From: UBA1731 sp045595285
GTDB lineage: Bacteria; Verrucomicrobiota; Kiritimatiellia; RFP12; UBA1067
Assembly (NCBI GenBank): GCA_045595285.1
Contig: JAZOAC010000027.1
Coordinates: forward strand, 16,367-80,366
Reading direction: 5' to 3'
DNA length: 64,000 nt
Shown here in pieces: positions 41,931 to 50,237 of the stretch. The notes below the pieces were generated by a model. It saw only the letters and a program-made list of their open reading frames with translations, did not search any database and was not told the DNA's origin. Positions within the stretch are counted from its first letter, which is position 1, and each line of letters begins with the position of its first letter. A program made the position numbers and the translations under genes.

Positions 41931-43217
41931 ATGAACGAAAGCAATTCAGCTTGGTATGAGAGGGCCAAGGCTGTTACGCCCGGCGGCGTCAATTCCCCTG
42001 TGAGGGCATTCAACGGAGTTGGCGGCGTTCCGCTTGTGGTGAAGGGCGGCAAGGGCGCAAAGGTCTTTTCCTCCGACGGACGCGAGCTTACGGACTATTG
42101 CTGCAGCTGGGGTGCGATGATTCTTGGACACGCCGACGATGAGGTGACTGAGTCCATAGCGTCTCAGGCGGCGAAGGGCACGACTTTCGGCATCGTCACG
42201 GAGAATGAGGTGCTTTTCGCCGAGCGTCTCTGCGCGCTTGTTCCGGGGATGGACAAGGTGCGCGCCGTCAATTCCGGCACGGAGGCCGTCATGAGCGCCC
42301 TGCGTCTTGCGCGTGGAGTCACGGGACGCGACCTTCTCGTCAAGTTCGACGGATGCTACCATGGGCATTCTGACTCCATGCTCGTCAAGTCTGGCAGCGG
42401 GGTGCTCACGGCGGGGAATGACAGTTCTGCGTCGTCAGCGGGCGTGCCGGCCGATTTTGCCCGTCACACGGTATCCCTGCCGTACAATGATTTTGACGCA
42501 GCACGTGAGTTTTTCGCGATGCGAGGCAGGGAGGTCGCGGCAGTGATCGTCGAGCCTGCTGCCGGGAACATGGGGCTCGTTACGCCAAAAGAGGGCTTTC
42601 TGGCCGAACTTCGCGAGCTGACCCGTGCGTCAGGTTCGCTTCTCATCTGCGACGAGGTCATAAACGGCTTTCGTTTCGGTCTTTCCACATATTCGTCGCT
42701 GCACGCCGGAATAGAGCCGGATCTTGTAACGCTCGGCAAGGTCATTGGCGGCGGTTTGCCGTTGGCGGCGGTTGGCGGCAAGGCAATGTACATGGATTGC
42801 TTCGCCCCTGAAGGGTCTGTCTATCAGGCAGGGACGCTCGCAGGCAATCCGCTTGCCGTTGCGGCGGGACTGAAGACGCTTGAGATTCTTGAGCGCGACA
42901 ATCCATATGCCGGCATGTCCGATAGGTGTGCCAGGATAGCCGATGGCGTCAATGCCATCGCCGAGGTGAAGGGACTGCCTGTGCGTGCCGCGAGTTTCGG
43001 AGGTGTTTTCACGATTTTCTGTTCGGCGGATCCGGTTCGGGATCTTGCCGGCGCAATGCGTTGCGACACCGCGCTTTACGCGAAGATATTCCATGGTCTG
43101 TACGATCGCGGAATATACATCGCACCGTCCCAGTTCGAGTGCAATTTCGTCTCTGCTTCACACACAGATTCCAATGTGGATTCCTTCGTTTCCGCATTCG
43201 CCGGGATATTTCGCTGA
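41931..43217 (+). CDS. hemL: Glutamate-1-semialdehyde 2,1-aminomutase
   Basis: This 428-residue PLP enzyme makes 5-aminolevulinate, the step after glutamyl-tRNA reductase. Motifs are RAKAVTPGGVNSPVRAF at the N-terminus, VNSGTEAVMSALRLARG, FDGCYHGHSDSML, VEPAAGNMG, LICDEVINGFRFG and the PLP lysine in LGKVIGGGLPLAA (Lys270). Length is normal. The ATG at 41931 lies seven bases after AAAGGA; the ATG at 41925 is too close. Probably in one operon with the fused hemA gene. Confidence 0.95.
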   Translation: MNESNSAWYERAKAVTPGGVNSPVRAFNGVGGVPLVVKGGKGAKVFSSDGRELTDYCCSWGAMILGHADDEVTESIASQAAKGTTFGIVTENEVLFAERLCALVPGMDKVRAVNSGTEAVMSALRLARGVTGRDLLVKFDGCYHGHSDSMLVKSGSGVLTAGNDSSASSAGVPADFARHTVSLPYNDFDAAREFFAMRGREVAAVIVEPAAGNMGLVTPKEGFLAELRELTRASGSLLICDEVINGFRFGLSTYSSLHAGIEPDLVTLGKVIGGGLPLAAVGGKAMYMDCFAPEGSVYQAGTLAGNPLAVAAGLKTLEILERDNPYAGMSDRCARIADGVNAIAEVKGLPVRAASFGGVFTIFCSADPVRDLAGAMRCDTALYAKIFHGLYDRGIYIAPSQFECNFVSASHTDSNVDSFVSAFAGIFR

Positions 43218-43453
43218 AACCCGCCTCATGCCGGAATCTCCGTCCCCGAAATGCGACTGAGCTGTATGTCGGGTGTCCCGTTCCATTTTGCACGGGACGC
43301 CCGGAGTGGCGACATGGCTTTCGTTGCGCATGAGCCGTCGCCCCCTCTTGCGATGAGGCAGATTCAATGCATCCAGACCTAACGACAAAGTAAATGTTTA
43401 AGGTTCGAAAATATTTTTCATTTTCGATGAACAATATGGTAGAATAGGCGACC
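43218..43453. promoter_or_regulatory. hemL downstream hairpin and promoter of the ExuT-like gene
   Basis: GGGTGTCCCGT (43271-43281) pairs with ACGGGACGCCC (43292-43302) with one G-T pair, extendable to 12-13 pairs, and could end the hemL transcript, though no T-run follows. TGGTAGAAT (hexamer 43440-43445) is an extended -10 box eight bases before the next ATG. No coding frame is evident. Confidence 0.55.
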
Positions 43454-44860
43454 ATGAACAACAATAAAACTTCTTCATTCAGGTGGGTCGTGTGTGCGAT
43501 GCTGTTCGCCGCAACGACCGTCAACTATCTCGACCGCCAGGTCCTCTCCCTTACGTGGAAGGACTTCATTGCCCCGGAGTTCAAGTGGACCGACAACGAC
43601 TACGGCACGATCACTGCCGCGTTCTCGCTGATCTACGCGCTCTGCAATCTCTTTGCCGGAAAGTTCATCGACTGGCTCGGCACGAAGAAGGGGTATCTCT
43701 GGGCAATCTTCATCTGGTCCTTGGGTGCGTGCCTTCATGCAGTCTGCGGCGTGGGCGCCGTCAAGATCGCCTCGCTCGCCGCAATCTCCATGACCACCGT
43801 GTCCGTGTGGCTCTTTCTCGCCTGCCGTGCGGTTCTCGCGCTCGGTGAAGCAGGAAACTTCCCGGCGGCGATCAAGGTGACGGCGGAGTACTTCCCCAAG
43901 AAGGACCGTGCGTTCTCCACGTCGATCTTCAACTCCGGTTCGTCCGTCGGCGCGCTCGCCGCCCCCGCCACGATTCCGCTCATCGCGAAGTTCTGGGGAT
44001 GGGAGATGGCCTTCATCATCATTGGTGCCCTCGGCTTCCTCTGGATGGGATTCTGGATGTGGCTCTACAGGAAGCCCTCCGAGAACAGCCGCGTGAATGC
44101 CGCCGAGCTCGCGTACATCAATTCAGACTCCGATTCCGAGGCTGAGGCGAAGACTTCATCCGCCAATGCCGAAGGTCCTAAGATCTCCTACCTCAAAGCC
44201 TTCGGCCTTCGCCATACCTGGTCGCTCATTCTTGGCCGCTTTCTCACCGATGGCGTGTGGTGGTTCTTCCTCTTCTGGACGCCCGGATACCTCTCCGACC
44301 AGTTCGGGTACCGCAGCGACTCCGGCATGGGCATGGCGCTCATCATCACGCTCTATGCGATCGTCACGTTCGTCTCGATCTATCTCTGCAAGCTCCCCAC
44401 GTTCTTCGTGGACAAGCGCGGCATGAACCCCTACGAAGGCCGCATGGTCTCGATGTTCATCTTCGCATGCTTCCCGCTTCTCGCTCTTGCGGCTCAGCCG
44501 CTCGGTGCGTTCAGCGCATGGTGGCCGGCGATTCTGATCGGTCTTGCCTGTGCGGGTCATCAGGCCTGGAGCGCCAATGTGTACTCTGTCGTCGGCGACA
44601 TGTTCCCGAAGTCCACGATTGCAACGCTCACCGGCATTGCCCAGTTTGCCGCCGGCTGCGGAAGCTTCATGGTCAACAAGAGCGCGGGCAAGCTCTTCAC
44701 CTACGCCGCGGAGCAGGGAGAGGCGTTTGCGTTCCTCGGCTATACGGGCAAGCCCGCCGGCTACATGGTTGTGTTCTGCTACTGCGCCGTTGCGTACCTC
44801 ATCGGCTGGATGTGCATGAAGACGCTCGTTCCGAAGTACAAGCCCGTGGTGCTCGACTGA
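43454..44860 (+). CDS. MFS transporter, ExuT/hexuronate-like
   Basis: This 468-residue, 12-helix anion:cation symporter type MFS protein carries the family opening TTVNYLDRQVLSLTWKDF, FAGKFIDWLGTKKGY, ALGEAGNFPAAIKVTAEYFPKKDRA and FNSGSSVGALAAP. ExuT-like proteins import hexuronates or other sugar acids with protons. An inserted loop with YRSDSGMGM lies between later helices. The mRNA is probably leaderless (ATG eight bases after TAGAAT). The LpxL-like gene follows. Confidence 0.88.
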   Translation: MNNNKTSSFRWVVCAMLFAATTVNYLDRQVLSLTWKDFIAPEFKWTDNDYGTITAAFSLIYALCNLFAGKFIDWLGTKKGYLWAIFIWSLGACLHAVCGVGAVKIASLAAISMTTVSVWLFLACRAVLALGEAGNFPAAIKVTAEYFPKKDRAFSTSIFNSGSSVGALAAPATIPLIAKFWGWEMAFIIIGALGFLWMGFWMWLYRKPSENSRVNAAELAYINSDSDSEAEAKTSSANAEGPKISYLKAFGLRHTWSLILGRFLTDGVWWFFLFWTPGYLSDQFGYRSDSGMGMALIITLYAIVTFVSIYLCKLPTFFVDKRGMNPYEGRMVSMFIFACFPLLALAAQPLGAFSAWWPAILIGLACAGHQAWSANVYSVVGDMFPKSTIATLTGIAQFAAGCGSFMVNKSAGKLFTYAAEQGEAFAFLGYTGKPAGYMVVFCYCAVAYLIGWMCMKTLVPKYKPVVLD

Positions 44861-44898
44861 GAGCCCCGGCCCTTTGGATGATTTGAAGGAGCCCTAGT

Positions 44899-45804
44899 CT
44901 GGCGAAGAAATCCAAAGGCGCGGCGTTGACCGAATATGCGCTGCTCAGGACGGCGTGCGCAGTGGTCAACGCAATCCCGTATCCCCTTGCCTGTGCACTG
45001 GCGAGGGGATTTGCTTGGTTTCTGGTGGATGTCGTCCGCTTTCAGCGCAGGCGCACGTTCGACCGGATCAGGGGGTGTTTCCCCGGGATGACGGATCGTG
45101 AAGTCCATCGCATTGCCGTTATGTCTCTCTCGAATGTCCTCATGAGTGCGGTCGAGATGATTCGCGCCTCTCGTCTGGACAGGAAGTGGATTGAGGCGCA
45201 CGTAAAGGATGTGCATGTCTATGCGGAGCGTCTGAAGGCTATTGCGGACGAGGGGAAGGGTGTTGTGATAATGGTTCCGCACAGCGGAAACTGGTACATG
45301 GCGGCCTGGGCTATGGCGCGTTGCGGAGTGCCGCTTTTCGCCATCGCCGCAAAACAGCGCAATCCCTACATCGATGCCTGGATGAACCGCCAGTACGGCG
45401 ATGGTCTGGATGTGGTCGAGCGCGGAAGCGCACGCGTAATGGCGGAGATCAAGGCGCGTCTGTCGAAAGGGCAGTGCTTCGCCATCCTTCCGGATCTGCG
45501 CGTTCCCGCGAAGGATGTCGAGGTTCCGTTCCTCAATGGAACGGCAAACGTTTCGCACGGCGGGGCCTCGTTTGCGACCGCAGTCGGCGCGCCGGTTGTG
45601 GTCGCGATCATGCGGCGCGAGAACGGAAGGCATGTGTTCGACCATCTTGCGACGCTTCGTCCGGACCCGGAGAAGCCTCGCAAGGAGGAGTCGATTCGTC
45701 TTACCCGTGAGACGATGGCTCTTCTTGATGATGCGATACGGAAAACGCCGGAACATTGGTTCTGGTACAACAAACGCTGGATACTTCAGCCCGTGCGCGG
45801 CTGA
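44899..45804 (+). CDS. LpxL/HtrB-like lysophospholipid or lipid A acyltransferase (diverged)
   Basis: This is a protein of about 301 residues. Residues 11-60 hold the N-terminal hydrophobic anchor (EYALLRTACAVVNAIPYPLACALARGF), then RRRTFDRIRGCFPGM and GVVIMVPHSGNWYMAAWAMA. In the family the motif is HxGNWE (HX4E); here Tyr133 replaces the glutamate while His128 is kept, and PDLR replaces the usual DQ motif. Activity may be altered or lost. The likely start is a CTG at 44899 seven bases after AAGGAG (44886-44891), giving MAKKSKG; the TTG at 44926 is the alternative. Confidence 0.78.
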   Translation: MAKKSKGAALTEYALLRTACAVVNAIPYPLACALARGFAWFLVDVVRFQRRRTFDRIRGCFPGMTDREVHRIAVMSLSNVLMSAVEMIRASRLDRKWIEAHVKDVHVYAERLKAIADEGKGVVIMVPHSGNWYMAAWAMARCGVPLFAIAAKQRNPYIDAWMNRQYGDGLDVVERGSARVMAEIKARLSKGQCFAILPDLRVPAKDVEVPFLNGTANVSHGGASFATAVGAPVVVAIMRRENGRHVFDHLATLRPDPEKPRKEESIRLTRETMALLDDAIRKTPEHWFWYNKRWILQPVRG

Positions 45805-45824
45805 CAGGCAGCGTGGGAGAGAAT

Positions 45825-46487
45825 ATGGAACGGCAGAGACATGATAAGCTTTGGGGCTTTGAGGATTGGCTCTACGATGACGGCAAGGTTCTCATAAAGC
45901 GCATCTGCGCGGATATGCGGCTGAGCGTGCAGGTGCATCCGAATGACGATACGGCCAAGACTGTCGGCGGCAGGGCGAAGACGGAGATGTGGCGCGTGCT
46001 GAAGGACGGACCCATCTTTGCCGGATTCAAGCCTGGCGTGACGGCTGATGATGTCGTCCGTGCCGTGGACGACGGATCCTTCGAGGAACTGCTTGTCCGT
46101 TTCGACGCCAAGGTCGGCGAATGCTATTTCATACCGGGCGGACTCGTCCATGCCATTGGCGAAGGGACTTCGGTGTTCGAGGTGCAGCAGTCGAGCGACA
46201 CGACGTTCCGCCTCTATGATTGGGGCCGTGTTGACGCAAAAGGAAATCCGCGCAGACTCCACGTAAAGGAGGCTTTGGCGGCGATGGATCTTTCGTTGCC
46301 GCCGCCTGTCCCGGGCAGTTCCGTGAATTGCGCATACTTTGCATTCAGCACCCATGCGGCAGGCGAATTGCCGCCGGCCGGCCAGCGCCGCGTGGTATAC
46401 GACCCTGTCGCAGACGCGATCGTTGAACTTGCGCCATCGGCTCCGGCGGAGTTCCGCAACGAAGTCTTTTCGGTGACGATCCATTAA
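45825..46487 (+). CDS. manA: Mannose-6-phosphate isomerase, class I
   Basis: This 220-residue short form interconverts mannose-6-P and fructose-6-P. The zinc ligands are visible: QVHPND (Gln36, His38), TEMW (Glu54) and GLVHAIGEGTSVFEVQQSSD (His109). The conserved RLYDWGR follows. It lacks the C-terminal extension of longer enzymes. The ATG at 45825 follows GGGAGAG. It may supply mannose for envelope glycans. It lies 20 bases after the acyltransferase. Confidence 0.9.
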   Translation: MERQRHDKLWGFEDWLYDDGKVLIKRICADMRLSVQVHPNDDTAKTVGGRAKTEMWRVLKDGPIFAGFKPGVTADDVVRAVDDGSFEELLVRFDAKVGECYFIPGGLVHAIGEGTSVFEVQQSSDTTFRLYDWGRVDAKGNPRRLHVKEALAAMDLSLPPPVPGSSVNCAYFAFSTHAAGELPPAGQRRVVYDPVADAIVELAPSAPAEFRNEVFSVTIH

Positions 46488-46556
46488 ATCTCCGTCGCGC
46501 TGTGGCGTCAAGGGTTTGCCTATCTTAATTCAAAGATTGTCAACATAAAAACGGTT

Positions 46557-46576
46557 ACGCCGAAAAATCGGCGTTT
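46557..46576 (+). terminator. Terminator-like hairpin after manA
   Basis: ACGCCGA (46557-46563), loop AAAA, TCGGCGT (46568-46574), then TT. A perfect 7-bp stem about 70 bases after the manA stop, with only a short T-run. Confidence 0.5.
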
Positions 46577-46711
46577 CCGGTGTTCGCATGCGCGCGCACC
46601 GTCTTCTTGCAGGAGATGAAGCCGATAAAGTTCTCTGTTGTGCAGCCTCTATACGCCAATGAAATCGCGAAGATGGGGAAAGGCATCCGTTTCCAGATTG
46701 ATGCTCTCCGC

Positions 46712-46741
46712 GATTGCCGTCACGAACACGTGACGGCAATC
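46712..46741 (-). terminator. 13-bp perfect hairpin across the psd stop codon
   Basis: GATTGCCGTCACG and CGTGACGGCAATC pair perfectly around a 4-base loop. The psd stop (46720-46722) lies in one arm, so the last codons (IAVTCS) are part of the stem. No T-run follows on either strand. It may terminate or protect the mRNA end. Confidence 0.5.
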
Positions 46742-47595
46742 TGCTCTCCGCAGCATACGCGTGTTTCGAGTCCATTGGCTGAGTTTTGGATCAGGTCATC
46801 ATCGAATTTGAGCGATCCGGCCTTTGCTATCAGAATCACCGTGGATCCGCCAAATTTGAAATAGCCTTTCTCGTCGCCTTTTGCGTGTTCACTGCCGTCG
46901 TATGTCTGGATGATCGTTCCGACTCCGAACGCGCCAACGTCAACGAGCCAGTAGCGTCCAAAGTCCGCATCGCAGGCAAGTATCTGTCGTTCGTTGTCGG
47001 CGTATATGTCGGGGCGTCGAACCAGTGCAATGGGATTTACAGAGTGGTATTCGCCAGGTATCACGCGAATCTTTTCCGGCGTGCGGCATGCATACGGGAA
47101 GTGAAACCGGTGATAGTCGACAGGGGCTAGACGTATCACCGCGATGTCGTATGCCCCGTCTGGTACATCTGGACCGAATACTTCTCTGAGGCGGCGTGTC
47201 GCGCCCTTTAGCGGGAAGGGGGTGTCTGCATCGGCGTTCAGATACAGCATGAGCCGTCCGTCCGCAGGGCTGACCATCCCGCCGCCGACAGGGCGTGCTC
47301 CCGGTTTCAGCTTCCGTGTGAAGAATGCGTTGAACGAAGGGTAACTCGAGATGGGGTGTTCAGCCTCGTCCGCCTTGCATCCGGGAATCGCAGCCAACGA
47401 CGCTATGGCCTTGCGCGACTTCGGAGAGTCGTAATACCAGCCCATGATTGCGGATATGGCCTTGGATCCGAAAAGGACTGGCCATAGCGTTCTCCCGAGA
47501 AGCGTTTCGTATGCGAAGCGCAGAGCTCCATCACCCATTACGGATTCGGTGATTTTTTCGCCGGAGGCACGGTCAATGTATTCAACTGCTTTCAT
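46720..47595 (-). CDS. psd: Phosphatidylserine decarboxylase proenzyme
   Basis: This 291-residue protein makes phosphatidylethanolamine at the inner membrane. The self-cleavage site FKFGGSTVIL (Gly250-Ser251) will create the pyruvoyl group. Other motifs are the N-terminal YPSFNAFFTRKLKPGARP, MVSPADGRLM and APVDYHRFHFP. It is of the Psd-type II length class. The start at 47595 lies seven bases after TATAAT on the minus strand (47603-47608, in TGATATAAT), so the mRNA is probably leaderless. It is divergent from murF. Confidence 0.93.
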   Translation of the reverse strand: MKAVEYIDRASGEKITESVMGDGALRFAYETLLGRTLWPVLFGSKAISAIMGWYYDSPKSRKAIASLAAIPGCKADEAEHPISSYPSFNAFFTRKLKPGARPVGGGMVSPADGRLMLYLNADADTPFPLKGATRRLREVFGPDVPDGAYDIAVIRLAPVDYHRFHFPYACRTPEKIRVIPGEYHSVNPIALVRRPDIYADNERQILACDADFGRYWLVDVGAFGVGTIIQTYDGSEHAKGDEKGYFKFGGSTVILIAKAGSLKFDDDLIQNSANGLETRVCCGEQIAVTCS

Positions 47596-47602
47596 GCCTC
47601 AA

Positions 47603-47680
47603 ATTATATCATAGACATTGCCCCACGGCGCGATCGTGTTTGTGGATGATTGCGCCAAAAGCTGTTCATTGTGTTATAAT
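47603..47680. promoter_or_regulatory. Divergent promoters of psd and murF
   Basis: Minus-strand TGATATAAT (hexamer 47603-47608) lies seven bases before the psd ATG. Plus-strand TGTTATAAT (hexamer 47675-47680) lies seven bases before the murF ATG at 47688, with TTGCGC at 47650-47655 as a possible -35 (19-base spacer). Neither gene has a Shine-Dalgarno sequence. Confidence 0.65.
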
Positions 47681-47687
47681 CGGGCGC

Positions 47688-48872
47688 ATGGATTTCAAAC
47701 CTTATGAATATTCGGGAGTGGTTTTCGACTCCCGCAAAGTTACGCCAGGATGCCTGTTTGCGGCACTTCCAGGGGCGACCGTTGATGGACATGCCTTTGT
47801 CAGGCCGGCTTTTGAGAAGGGGGCGAAGGGGATTCTCGTCAGGAAGGACCGGGCGCACGAGTTCATCGGGCCTGAATCAGATGCTCTGATTCCAGTGGAT
47901 GATGTCAAGGTTTCGCTTACCGAAACGGCGCGGGCGTACCGCAAGACTTTGAAGGCGAAGGTTGTAGGCATAACGGGAAGCGCCGGCAAGACGACGGTCA
48001 AGGAGTTCACGGCTGCGTTTCTGCGCGCCAAGGGCAGGACTCACGCGACGGCCGGAAACTACAACAATGACCTTGGTCTTCCGATTACGATATTGGAATG
48101 TCCTCCCGATGCCGAGTTTCTCGTCCTTGAGATGGGAACTAACCATCCTGGGGAGATTGCCCACCTTGTCGGGATTGGATGTCCAGATATTGGAATAATA
48201 TCGTCCGTCGGCACGGCGCACATCGAATTTTTCAAGACACAGGATGGGATTGCAGAGGAAAAAGGGACACTTTTCCGTTCTCTTCCCGAACAGGGCATTG
48301 CCGTTCTTGGTGCGAATAACGACCGCTTCGAAATGCTCAAGGGCATGTGCCGATGCCGTACCGTAGTATCTGACGGAACAGCTCCGCTTGAGTGTCCGTT
48401 GGTTGGCGAATACAACCGGTGGAACATGTCGTTGGCTTGGAACTGCGCAAGGGAACTCGGTGTTTCAGAGGCAGAGGCATTTGGTGCGCTTGAGGGATTT
48501 GCTCTTCCCGGAGACCGATGGCGCACAAGTGAGCGCGACGGCATTACGTTCATATCAGACTGCTATAACGCGAATCCGACGTCAATGATTGTAGCGTTGG
48601 AGGCTTTTGCCGCTGAGCCTTGCCGGGGAAGAAGGGTTGCTGTCCTGGGCGACATGTTTGAACTTGGCGACGTGAGTGCAACTCTTCATGAAAAAGTGAA
48701 GGACAAGGCTTTGTCATTGGGATTGGACAAGGTAGTGTTCGTCGGTGAGAACTTCGGCGGCGTTTCGTTTGACGAGGCAAAGGCAGACCTTTTCTCATAT
48801 GTGAGGTCTGGGGATTCCGTCCTGTTGAAGGCATCGCACGGAATGGCATTGGGACGTATGCTTGAACCATGA
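47688..48872 (+). CDS. murF: UDP-N-acetylmuramoyl-tripeptide--D-alanyl-D-alanine ligase
   Basis: This 394-residue Mur ligase adds D-Ala-D-Ala to the muropeptide. Motifs are VVFDSRKVTPGCLFAALPG (UDP-binding domain), GITGSAGKTTVKEF (P-loop, Lys101), GNYNNDLGLPITIL, LEMGTNHPGEI, SVGTAHIEFF and DCYNANPTSM. It is shorter than the E. coli enzyme (452) and has a compact C-terminal domain. The ATG at 47688 is chosen because the -10 box lies just upstream, inside a longer open frame from 47640. It overlaps murD by four bases (ATGA). Confidence 0.93.
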   Translation: MDFKPYEYSGVVFDSRKVTPGCLFAALPGATVDGHAFVRPAFEKGAKGILVRKDRAHEFIGPESDALIPVDDVKVSLTETARAYRKTLKAKVVGITGSAGKTTVKEFTAAFLRAKGRTHATAGNYNNDLGLPITILECPPDAEFLVLEMGTNHPGEIAHLVGIGCPDIGIISSVGTAHIEFFKTQDGIAEEKGTLFRSLPEQGIAVLGANNDRFEMLKGMCRCRTVVSDGTAPLECPLVGEYNRWNMSLAWNCARELGVSEAEAFGALEGFALPGDRWRTSERDGITFISDCYNANPTSMIVALEAFAAEPCRGRRVAVLGDMFELGDVSATLHEKVKDKALSLGLDKVVFVGENFGGVSFDEAKADLFSYVRSGDSVLLKASHGMALGRMLEP

Positions 48873-50209
48873 ATGCGGTAATTCTTGGAAACGGCGGTAG
48901 CGGAAAGGCGGCGGCGGAGCTTCTGCGCCGTGAGGGGTGGCGTGTGACCGTGCTTGATGGCACGGATGCATGGCCTGAGGGCGCATGGGATCTGTGCGTG
49001 ACAAGTCCAGGTGTGCCTATGGACCATCCATGGCAGAATGCCGCCCGTTCGCATGGTGTTCGTATCATGTCGGAACTTCAACTCGGGGCAGAACGTTATC
49101 GTGCCCTCGGCGGAAGAATGCTGGCCGTAACAGGCAGCAAAGGCAAGAGTTCCGTTGTGAAGCTCGTTGCGGATGCACTTGGAGGCATTCCATGCGGAAA
49201 CTACGGCAAACCGCTTTGTGAGGTCGTGCTTGACTTTGTGGACTTTATGGGGACAGACCCTGAGAAAACGAAAGGACAAACCCTGGGAAATGAAGGGACA
49301 GACCCTAGGGCGGTTGTATATGGCTCTAAATTGCCTATCGCAATCGTGGAAATCAGCAGTTTTCAGTTGGAGACGACTGAATTGCCGCCAGATACGTTTG
49401 AAGCGGCGGCGATTCTTAATCTTCAGGAAGACCATCTTGATCGACATGGTACTGTCGCGAAATACCATGCACTAAAACGAAAGCTTCTCGACTTTGCCTC
49501 TGTGAAAATCGTGGGGACAGACCCTGAGAATGATGGATATGGAATGGTGTCAGGTGTTTCGAAGAGGGAAAAAACGGATAAGAACTGCGATTTGTTTGCA
49601 GACTGTTATTTTGACAACCCTATATTACGGGACAATGGACTGTCTGCCGTTGCATTGATGAAAGCGGTTGGACTTGCAGACGATGCCATAAGGGCTGCGT
49701 TTATGAGGTTTGAGGCATTACCGCATAGGATGCAGACAGTCGGCGTGCATGATGGAGTGGCATGGGTAGACGACTCCAAGGCAACGAGCATATCTGCCTT
49801 GATTGCGGGTGTCACAATGGCATATTCTCGCTTAGGGTCTGTCCCCAGGGTGAGGTTGATTGCGGGCGGATTGGCGAAGGGGGATGATCCGGCCATGGCA
49901 CGGGAGTGCCTGGCCAAAGGAGTCGCGAAGGTTTACCTTATCGGACAATGCGCAACGGCATTTGCCGAGGCATGGAAGGATATTGTTCTTTGCGAGGTGT
50001 GCGGTACTATGGATGTGGCCGTGGCCGAAGCAAAGAACGATTCAAGAGAAGGGGATTGCGTCCTTCTGTCACCGGGCGCGGCAAGTTTCGATCAGTTCAA
50101 GAGTTATGGCGAGCGGGGGGACCGTTTCGCATATCTGTCTGCTCATTGCAGATGCGACGTGAACCATACTGTGTCCGTAGACAGTCATCAAGGACATCGA
50201 TTGACCTAA
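48869..50209 (+). CDS. murD: UDP-N-acetylmuramoylalanine--D-glutamate ligase with in-frame repeat insertions
   Basis: This 446-residue Mur ligase adds D-glutamate. Motifs are ILGNGGSGKAAAELL, AVTGSKGKSSVVKL (P-loop), IVEISSFQLETTELP, ILNLQEDHLDRHG, WVDDSKATS, RLIAGGLAKGDDP and LLSPGAASFDQFKSY. Between GNYGKPL (110-116) and AIVEISSFQLE (158-168) lies an extra stretch of about 25-30 residues built from GGGACAGACCCT copies (GTDP at 128 and 143). Another GTDP lies at 216, and the reversed copy gives GSVP at 323. The usual GxHNxxN motif is replaced by LRDNGLS. The frame is intact, so it may still function. Confidence 0.92.
   Translation: MNAVILGNGGSGKAAAELLRREGWRVTVLDGTDAWPEGAWDLCVTSPGVPMDHPWQNAARSHGVRIMSELQLGAERYRALGGRMLAVTGSKGKSSVVKLVADALGGIPCGNYGKPLCEVVLDFVDFMGTDPEKTKGQTLGNEGTDPRAVVYGSKLPIAIVEISSFQLETTELPPDTFEAAAILNLQEDHLDRHGTVAKYHALKRKLLDFASVKIVGTDPENDGYGMVSGVSKREKTDKNCDLFADCYFDNPILRDNGLSAVALMKAVGLADDAIRAAFMRFEALPHRMQTVGVHDGVAWVDDSKATSISALIAGVTMAYSRLGSVPRVRLIAGGLAKGDDPAMARECLAKGVAKVYLIGQCATAFAEAWKDIVLCEVCGTMDVAVAEAKNDSREGDCVLLSPGAASFDQFKSYGERGDRFAYLSAHCRCDVNHTVSVDSHQGHRLT
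49249..49310. repeat. Cluster of three GGGACAGACCCT copies in murD
   Basis: GGGGACAGACCCTG at 49249-49262, a degenerate AGGACAAACCCTGGG at 49273-49287, and GGGACAGACCCTAGGG at 49295-49310. The second and third are separated by seven bases (49288-49294). The cluster lies in the stretch of MurD that looks inserted relative to E. coli MurD. Confidence 0.75.
49513..49526. repeat. GGGGACAGACCCTG motif in murD
   Basis: Another direct copy, read as VGTDPE at residues 215-220, between the central ATPase domain strands. Confidence 0.65.
49834..49850. repeat. Inverted copy of the GGGACAGACCC motif in murD
   Basis: AGGGTCTGTCCCCAGGG is the reverse complement of the motif with flanks. It is read as LGSVPR near residue 323, just before the conserved LIAGG. 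Confidence 0.65.
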
Positions 50210-50237
50210 AGGAAGTTTGAAAAAGGAGAAATTCATT

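Noticed and set aside
46580..46864. Plus-strand frame of 94 codons overlapping the 3' end of psd
   Set aside because: It has no ribosome-binding site and is mostly antisense to psd.
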